A DNA stretch of 64,000 nucleotides. Source: a virus. Under the pieces are notes generated by a model. It saw only the letters and a program-made list of their open reading frames with translations, was not told the origin of the DNA and ran no database searches. Location of the stretch: the IMG/VR virus record IMGVR_UViG_3300001683_000001, positions 16,647-80,646 of that record; one strand, written 5' to 3'. The position numbers and the translations under genes are program-made. Positions 59,950 through 64,000 of the stretch are shown here, piece by piece. Each line of letters opens with the position of its first letter. Position 1 is the stretch's first letter.

Positions 59950-60366
59950 TCAGTTCCCCCTGAACACTTGCTGGATTGAATCCATGAATGCCTTCTTGCC
60001 ACCCTGAGGCTTGAGGCAAGAGCAGACCTTTACACAACCTGCGACTCGTAGGGTTGCTTCTTCTTCAGTCATCTTATCCCAATACATCAGGTCGCCAATG
60101 TGGTCGCCAAGATAACGCATGACGAGGTTGTATGGATGTCCTATGAGAGTCGTCTGTTCAACGGTCATGTTATCGTAGTTCGTCTTGTTGTGTCGAGCGA
60201 CTCTGCGAGTGATGTCGCCGCATCCTATTCTGTGGGCTACACCATACTGCTGAGTCTTTGGAAGTTCGATGCCATTTTGCCCCATCATTTGCACTTGCAT
60301 TCCGTCTGTTGATGTCGGTAATTGTCCGATTGCGCCGTCGGCGTTTCGCTGATTCTCGCGGGTCAT
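59950..60366 (-). CDS. First gene of minus-strand operon, unknown
   Basis: A 138-residue protein starting 32 nt after a class II promoter box. Polar N-terminus with many Gln/Asn; VEQTTLIGHPYNLVMRYLGDHIGDLMYWDKMTEEEATLRVAGCVKVCSCL in the second half. Cys are clustered near the end (CVKVCSC). Not recognised. Confidence 0.5.
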   Translation of the reverse strand: MTRENQRNADGAIGQLPTSTDGMQVQMMGQNGIELPKTQQYGVAHRIGCGDITRRVARHNKTNYDNMTVEQTTLIGHPYNLVMRYLGDHIGDLMYWDKMTEEEATLRVAGCVKVCSCLKPQGGKKAFMDSIQQVFRGN

Positions 60367-60381
60367 AGACCCGCAAGGGAG

Positions 60382-60398
60382 GGCTTCCCCCTTATCAA
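60382..60398 (-). promoter_or_regulatory. Virus promoter motif (class II) for minus-strand operon
   Basis: On the minus strand TTGATAAGGGGGAAGCC begins at 60398, exactly 32 nt before ATG 60366, as in the two zincin operons. GTAGTCAGAT lies just upstream (60418-60409). Confidence 0.65.
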
Positions 60399-60539
60399 TA
60401 CCAATGCTATCTGACTACTCCTGAGGTTCAGAATGGTGTTTTTCGACCACGCCGAATGGACTTGCATTCGTTGGTGGTCTTCCTACGAAGCCGCACTTGC
60501 GTCCTACGAAGGCAGACCGATGACCGATGCAGGTTAGAG

Positions 60540-60794
60540 ATGAACGACGACACTATCAGAATGCTGAACGAATATGAACGAGAACGATGTCTTCGACAGA
60601 GGGTCGGTTCAGGCTGGAACTCACGAATGGAAAAGGAGGTGAACAGACACATGACCACATCATGCGCTACCTGCGACGAACGGGCGAGCCGACGGGCCAC
60701 AGCAAAGGCTTGGACACTCCGCCTTGCGGGAGGATTGCTATACGCTTCCTTTCATGTCGGCGCAACAGTCGCTATTGTAGTGACCCTTGCGTGA
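60540..60794 (+). CDS. Small protein with C-terminal membrane helix
   Basis: An 84-residue protein; start at ATG 60540 preferred over 60456. Charged N-terminus (NDDTIRMLNEYERERCLRQRV), a CATC group, then LAGGLLYASFHVGATVAIVVTLA as a single membrane helix. It diverges from the minus operon. Could be an anchored or antirestriction-type small protein; not recognised. Confidence 0.45.
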   Translation: MNDDTIRMLNEYERERCLRQRVGSGWNSRMEKEVNRHMTTSCATCDERASRRATAKAWTLRLAGGLLYASFHVGATVAIVVTLA

Positions 60795-60881
60795 GCCACG
60801 CTGAGTAGGGACATGGGGGATTGCCTACCCGACGCCCTTGCATACGCCTGAGCGCATTCCCTGATGTTCGCATGGGCTGGT

Positions 60882-60896
60882 TGCGGAGCGTCACCT
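60882..60896 (+). repeat. GTTGCGGAGCGTCAC repeat copy
   Basis: One of six copies of this 15-mer (others near 30169, 54664, 56913, 61883 and inverted 62137). A TATA-like CTCATAAC follows 30 nt before ATG 60925. Confidence 0.75.
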
Positions 60897-60924
60897 CATA
60901 ACCCTCTGAGCGCAGGGCCTCTCA

Positions 60925-61236
60925 ATGGGTTCTGCACGGAGAAAGTCAGGAGATAAATACTCACCGCGAATCCTCAAATGGACTATCGAATATCTCGGCC
61001 ATGAACGGAAGGCAACCTGTCGTGAAATTATGGACTTCCTAATCGTCCGAACCAAGCAGGTCCCGACCACTCCACAGTTAGCCAACATCCTATGCAAGTC
61101 AGGCTACTTCATCAAGGAAGCAGACATCACCGTTAGGCGTGGGCCGGACAACCGAGGACCGAAGGCATCGAGGGTCGCTGAATGGTCTGTGAATACGGAC
61201 AAAGCGATGGAGCGTGGATGGCTCAAGCCCGAATAG
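60925..61236 (+). CDS. Winged-helix protein
   Basis: A 103-residue basic protein. YSPRILKWTIEYLGHERKATCREIMDFLIVRTKQVPTTPQLANILCKSGYFIKEAD gives three helices with a recognition-type turn (PTTPQLANILCKSGYF), then VAEWSV as the wing. Same arrangement as 27909, 56195 and 57939 proteins, indicating an expanded regulator family. A weaker TATA-like box (CTCATAAC) lies 30 nt upstream. Confidence 0.55.
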   Translation: MGSARRKSGDKYSPRILKWTIEYLGHERKATCREIMDFLIVRTKQVPTTPQLANILCKSGYFIKEADITVRRGPDNRGPKASRVAEWSVNTDKAMERGWLKPE

Positions 61237-61293
61237 GATTGACCGGAACAGACAAGAACACCGTTGAGCCAAGCGGGGGTTAATGCAGGTGAG

Positions 61294-61866
61294 ATGCAAT
61301 TGACTGACGAAGAATTGGTAGTGACTGATGATGATGCGCTGGTCAGGTGGGTAGCGATACTGCTGGTGGAAGGAAAATCAGAGTCAGAGATACGGAGGAT
61401 GCTGACTCAGAATGCCGTCTTGGAGTCGCGCGCCTCTCCCGACCGGTGGTCCCGGCTTATGTTCGCTGGAACATTGGCGGCGGAGGGCATGCAATCACTC
61501 GCAATCTCTCGCGCTGAACTCGACAGCACCGACTATCTCCGACTCGACTCGTATGTGCGACGCAAGCAGAACATTGACCGGCTGGAACGACTCATCGAAA
61601 AGGCCGAGCCGATGGCCGACAGCGTGAGCAAACTCAACAGCGTGTCCTTCATGGTCGGTGGCATCAACAACGCACAGGACAAGATGGACAAGATGACGGG
61701 TGCGGCGGCGTCCCAACCACAGGTCGTGGTCAATGTGGGCTACGACCCACTCGACCAATTCAGAGCGGTCATCCAACAGGAGGCAGGTGAGCCTCATGTT
61801 ATCGAGGTCAGCGATGCTACAATCTCCACCGTTCAGTCAGGCTCGGATGAGTCAGAGGAAGAATGA
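61294..61866 (+). CDS. Hypothetical protein, possibly structural or packaging associated
   Basis: A 190-residue protein from ATG 61294, after GGTGAG (61264 is a TTG start alternative). An N-terminal LTDEELVVTDDDALVRWVAILLVEGKSESEIRRMLTQN resembles a small HTH, then a coiled coil (SYVRRKQNIDRLERLIEKAEPM), a Gly-poor acidic end (SGSDESEEE). A palindrome variant (ATGTTCGCTGGAACAT) lies at 61459-61474 in frame. It may be a small terminase or other packaging protein, but TerS is more likely the gene at 63275. Confidence 0.45.
   Translation: MQLTDEELVVTDDDALVRWVAILLVEGKSESEIRRMLTQNAVLESRASPDRWSRLMFAGTLAAEGMQSLAISRAELDSTDYLRLDSYVRRKQNIDRLERLIEKAEPMADSVSKLNSVSFMVGGINNAQDKMDKMTGAAASQPQVVVNVGYDPLDQFRAVIQQEAGEPHVIEVSDATISTVQSGSDESEEE
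61459..61474. repeat. Palindrome variant inside gene
   Basis: ATGTTCGCTGGAACAT, a one-off variant still keeping both ATGTTC and GAACAT arms. Confidence 0.65.
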
Positions 61867-61881
61867 ACCGTCGAGTGTGAT

Positions 61882-62152
61882 GGTTGCGGAGCGTCACCGG
61901 TGACGAACTGATGCTGGTGCAAATGTTCCCACGAACATGTGCGGTCGCTCACGCGGGCGCGCGCGCCCACGCACGCGAGAGCGCGCAGGTCTGTGTGCGA
62001 AAACAATCCCGCCGAAATGATGTCGGGGGTCTTGCCGGATTCCATGACTTGTCGAGAGCAAGTGCCGACTTGTTGGGAATGTGTCTGCATCATTGTTTTG
62101 AGGAACATGCCGATGGCTGTGATGTGGGAACCTTGCGTGACGCTCCGCAACG
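61882..62152. mobile_element. Candidate MITE-like segment bounded by inverted GTTGCGGAGCGTCAC repeats
   Basis: The left end GGTTGCGGAGCGTCACCGGTG (61882) and right end GTGACGCTCCGCAAC (62137-62151) are inverted copies bounding about 270 bp that hold a palindrome (61923-61938) and CG hairpin but no gene. This geometry is that of a terminal-inverted-repeat element. It may equally be two ordinary repeat copies in opposite orientation. Confidence 0.4.
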
Positions 62153-62491
62153 CTCACTTCTACCTCCTTCTTCTCTCTCTATCTGACTACTACTACCTAC
62201 AATTAAATCAATGAGAGAGGTAGTGGGACACACACACGACAGGGGGTCAAGGTGTGTGTGTGTCTGAGGCTGTCGGGGGTCCGCGTAATTGTTGCTCAAC
62301 GCTCTCTCGTTTGACCTCCTTTTCGTTCCTTCCGAGGCCCCCCCTAACCTCGGCCAGCACCATCTTTAATCTCCAATCCACACGCACACTCTCCGCGAAA
62401 ACGAGAAGCCAATTTTTACTATGTTGTAGTCAGATTTTTGTTTTTTTCAGACTCCAAGAGGGGTCAGTCTGATAGGGAGTGATGGGGTCGG
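62153..62491. other. Non-coding region with (CA)n hairpin and AT-rich patch, candidate origin or control region
   Basis: It carries GACACACACAC (about 62228-62238) and GTGTGTGTGTC (about 62252-62264) as a stem-loop, a pyrimidine-rich stretch (about 62310-62370), and an AT-rich patch (AATTTTTACTATG ... TTTTTGTTTTTTTCAG, about 62412-62450) with GTAGTCAGAT. This is the longest gene-free span in the window. It lacks the promoter boxes of the replisome genes except a weak TCTGATAGGGAG (about 62469) before ATG 62492. A replication origin or DNA-end processing site is plausible but unproven. Confidence 0.45.
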
Positions 62492-63046
62492 ATGTATATG
62501 CCGAGGCCAATCCGCACCGAAGACGACATCGTGGGTTTGACTCTCTACATCAACGAGGTTTGGTTCCTCACACCCATGCAACAGGCGAAGCACGCATTCA
62601 TGCGTCATGTCGCTGTGCGAATCGTGCGTGTGACCACAGGCATAGACGGGCGTGTTGATTCTCTACATGTCGTCAAGGCCAATTGCTTCTCACCCAAGTC
62701 GAGCAAGAAGTCCGATTGGTTCAGGAAGCATTGGAGATTGCCGACAGAGGCATTCGTCAAACCCATCCGTCGCTACCGCTGGTATGACCAAGAGAAGTTC
62801 CGCTGGAAGGTTGCCTATGGCGACCCTGAGAAGCGGTGGGAGCCTGAAGTCGCTCGCCTTCGCGCGCGTGGAGGTGCGGGCTGGACTGACGGGCAGGGAC
62901 CGACTCTCGGATGGTGGCTCAACAACCCCAAACTCATCGAGCAAATTGTCCTGAGCAGATGGGATGAGAGGAAGCATGGAGCGAGCGGACCTCAGTATCA
63001 GCAAATGTTCCCACGAACACGCGAGGATAGCCACTCAGCACCTTGA
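62492..63046 (+). CDS. Hypothetical protein downstream of non-coding region
   Basis: A 184-residue basic protein; ATG 62498 is an alternative start. A mixed pattern (LYINEVWFLTPMQQAKHAFMRHVAVRIVRV, WYDQEKFRWKVAYGDPEKRWEPEVARLRARGG) suggests an alpha/beta domain, maybe nucleic-acid binding. The end is encoded by a palindrome variant (63005-63020). Not recognised. Confidence 0.5.
   Translation: MYMPRPIRTEDDIVGLTLYINEVWFLTPMQQAKHAFMRHVAVRIVRVTTGIDGRVDSLHVVKANCFSPKSSKKSDWFRKHWRLPTEAFVKPIRRYRWYDQEKFRWKVAYGDPEKRWEPEVARLRARGGAGWTDGQGPTLGWWLNNPKLIEQIVLSRWDERKHGASGPQYQQMFPRTREDSHSAP
63005..63020. repeat. Palindrome variant at gene end
   Basis: ATGTTCCCACGAACAC, followed by GCGAGG; similar to the copy at 61923-61938. 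Confidence 0.65.
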
Positions 63047-63081
63047 TTTTCATAATCTCACTAAACCATCTCTCTGAATGG

Positions 63082-63098
63082 TTGATATAGGTGGGAGG
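63082..63098 (+). promoter_or_regulatory. Virus promoter motif before small zinc protein and TerS-like genes
   Basis: TTGATATAGGTGGGAGG mixes class I and II features. It lies 50 nt before ATG 63132, so transcription would start near 63112 and leave a short leader with GGAG. Confidence 0.6.
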
Positions 63099-63131
63099 TA
63101 GTGGCGGTAGTCACCGGAGAGTGATAATCAG

Positions 63132-63278
63132 ATGACTATACACGACCAAAGTGAAGAAGTAATGACGAATGAAGATGCAAAGGGGGTGGTTCACACCTGC
63201 TCCATCTGCACCCTGCCGATGAGGCATCCCTACATCGTGGATGACTACCTCGGCAACAACGCCGGGGGTGACGAATGA
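63132..63278 (+). CDS. Small zinc-knuckle protein (48 residues)
   Basis: MTIHDQSEEVMTNEDAKGVVHTCSICTLPMRHPYIV with CSIC and a His as possible metal ligands. Its stop overlaps the next start (ATGA), and a promoter lies upstream. Probably the first gene of the packaging operon. Confidence 0.5.
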   Translation: MTIHDQSEEVMTNEDAKGVVHTCSICTLPMRHPYIVDDYLGNNAGGDE

Positions 63279-63787
63279 TGGCTCTCAAACAAGACCTGAA
63301 TCTAACCCGCGACGACCGCCGGGCGTTCATCATCCTCATGCGAGGATTGGGCTACCAATTGAAGGAGATTGCCGCGACTATCGGCAGCAGCACTTCACAG
63401 GTGTCCTACGACCTCAAACTCATCAGAGCAGAGGCCGAGGAAGACGGCATCGCCGTTGAGGTGGGTGAGAGTGCCGAGAGGATTCGCGCGACCAAGATAG
63501 AAGCCGAGTTCGACCGCATCAACAAGGCGAGAGCCGAGGCCGACGCTGAGATGGACGAACTCTGCGAGGCCACCGGTCTGAATACGGGAACGCTCGACAA
63601 GTGGTTCTCAGGTTTAGGGACGATAGCCCATCTGTCGGAGAGGACTCTCGACACACCCTCGGTATTGGAGGGATTACATGAGCCGGACCAAGACCCGCCG
63701 GTCTTGATGGACCACGCCTTCTTGGTTGATGCTGGATTCCCCCGACACACGATTGCTTCGGTGAAGGACCCACAGGAGGAAGAATGA
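63275..63787 (+). CDS. HTH protein, likely small terminase subunit
   Basis: A 170-residue protein. Residues 8-48 (LTRDDRRAFIILMRGLGYQLKEIAATIGSSTSQVSYDLKLIRAEAEEDG) form a clear helix-turn-helix of HTH_23 type. The centre is coiled coil (ERIRATKIEAEFDRINKARAEADAEM) and the C-terminus acidic. HTH plus coiled coil plus position shortly before the portal/protease block of the head module is the usual build of TerS, which recognises the packaging site. A transcription regulator is the alternative. It overlaps the previous gene by ATGA. Confidence 0.5.
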   Translation: MMALKQDLNLTRDDRRAFIILMRGLGYQLKEIAATIGSSTSQVSYDLKLIRAEAEEDGIAVEVGESAERIRATKIEAEFDRINKARAEADAEMDELCEATGLNTGTLDKWFSGLGTIAHLSERTLDTPSVLEGLHEPDQDPPVLMDHAFLVDAGFPRHTIASVKDPQEEE

Positions 63788-64000
63788 ATGTCCGATGAGT
63801 TCCATGACTACGAACTTGAATTGGTTCGCAAGAACTCCGAGAAGACGGAGGACTTCAACATCCTACACGGCAAGGGCAAACTCCTGACCTGCGCTCTCTG
63901 CGAGGTCGAGTTCGTGGGATGGGGCCACATGCTCTCGCAAGGTGGAGTGTGCTGTGACGAGTGCAATTGGACTAAGGTTCTCCCGGCGAGAATGAAGGGG
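63788..64000 (+). CDS. Zinc-ribbon protein, truncated by window edge
   Basis: Starts at ATG 63788 one base after the TerS-like stop and runs off the right edge. MSDEFHDYELELVRKNSEKTEDF, then LLTCALCEVEFVG and GVCCDECNW form a C-x-x-C ... C-x-x-C zinc ribbon. Function not recognised; it is co-translated with the likely TerS. Confidence 0.55.
   Translation, partial: MSDEFHDYELELVRKNSEKTEDFNILHGKGKLLTCALCEVEFVGWGHMLSQGGVCCDECNWTKVLPARMKG

Noticed and set aside
61884-62186. 100-residue ORF in the non-coding region
   Set aside because: It runs through the palindrome and CG hairpin and both ends lie in repeat copies; no promoter or ribosome site.

Overview
The window is about 64 kb of a tailed double-stranded DNA virus (Caudoviricetes, siphovirus-like) that very probably infects an archaeon. 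Its capsid and tail genes follow the HK97 layout: prohead protease, major capsid protein, connector, tail completion, tail tube, two-frame tail chaperone, tape measure, tail proteins and terminase. Its replication genes are of archaeal/eukaryotic type: family B DNA polymerase, RFC-type clamp loader subunits, PCNA clamp, primase (AEP) small subunit, XPF/ERCC4 nuclease and XPD/DinG-like helicase. This combination resembles the magroviruses described for marine Group II Euryarchaeota, but the host assignment is inference from gene content. Both ends of the window cut genes (protease at the left, a zinc-ribbon protein at the right), so the genome continues beyond it.

Layout. 1-14.5 kb: head and tail module, with an HNH nuclease and a likely -1 frameshift in the tail chaperone gene. 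14.8-17.4 kb: a zincin-like metallopeptidase, two micro-ORFs and the large terminase. 17.5-28.3 kb: DNA metabolism (XPD/DinG-like helicase, a second zincin, a large AAA-type ATPase, an acidic-tailed protein, a Sak4-like ATPase, a PD-(D/E)XK nuclease). 28.5-39.4 kb: replisome (RFC small subunit, MazG-like protein, PolB, MoxR-like ATPase, second clamp-loader ATPase, PCNA, primase, XPF nuclease). 39.6-45 kb: a von Willebrand A protein and several unknowns. 45.2-56.2 kb: a 2836-residue collagen-like fibre with nine repeated globular inserts, a fibre-assembly protein, and a three-domain methyltransferase/glycosyltransferase/2OG-Fe(II) hydroxylase. 56.2-64 kb: small zinc and winged-helix proteins, a four-gene minus-strand operon, a 0.6 kb non-coding region and a likely small terminase.

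Three features stand out. First, a collagen-like fibre gene sits next to a fused hydroxylase and glycosyltransferase, a possible virus-encoded system for modifying collagen. Second, at least 14 transcription units start with a motif of the type TTCAAGACGGTGGGA or TTGATAAGGGAGAGGCC placed exactly 30-32 nt before the ATG. That is where an archaeal TATA box lies for a leaderless mRNA, so these look like a virus-specific promoter set. Third, the intergenic gaps carry several dispersed repeat families: a 16-bp palindrome (ATGTTCYRCRGAACAT), CG-alternating hairpins, long-loop stem-loops with arms TAGAGCGCGTC/GACGCGCTCTA, and a GTTGCGGAGCGTCAC repeat. Some copies lie inside essential genes such as polB and the primase gene. 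No tRNA, rRNA, CRISPR array, integrase or insertion sequence was seen.
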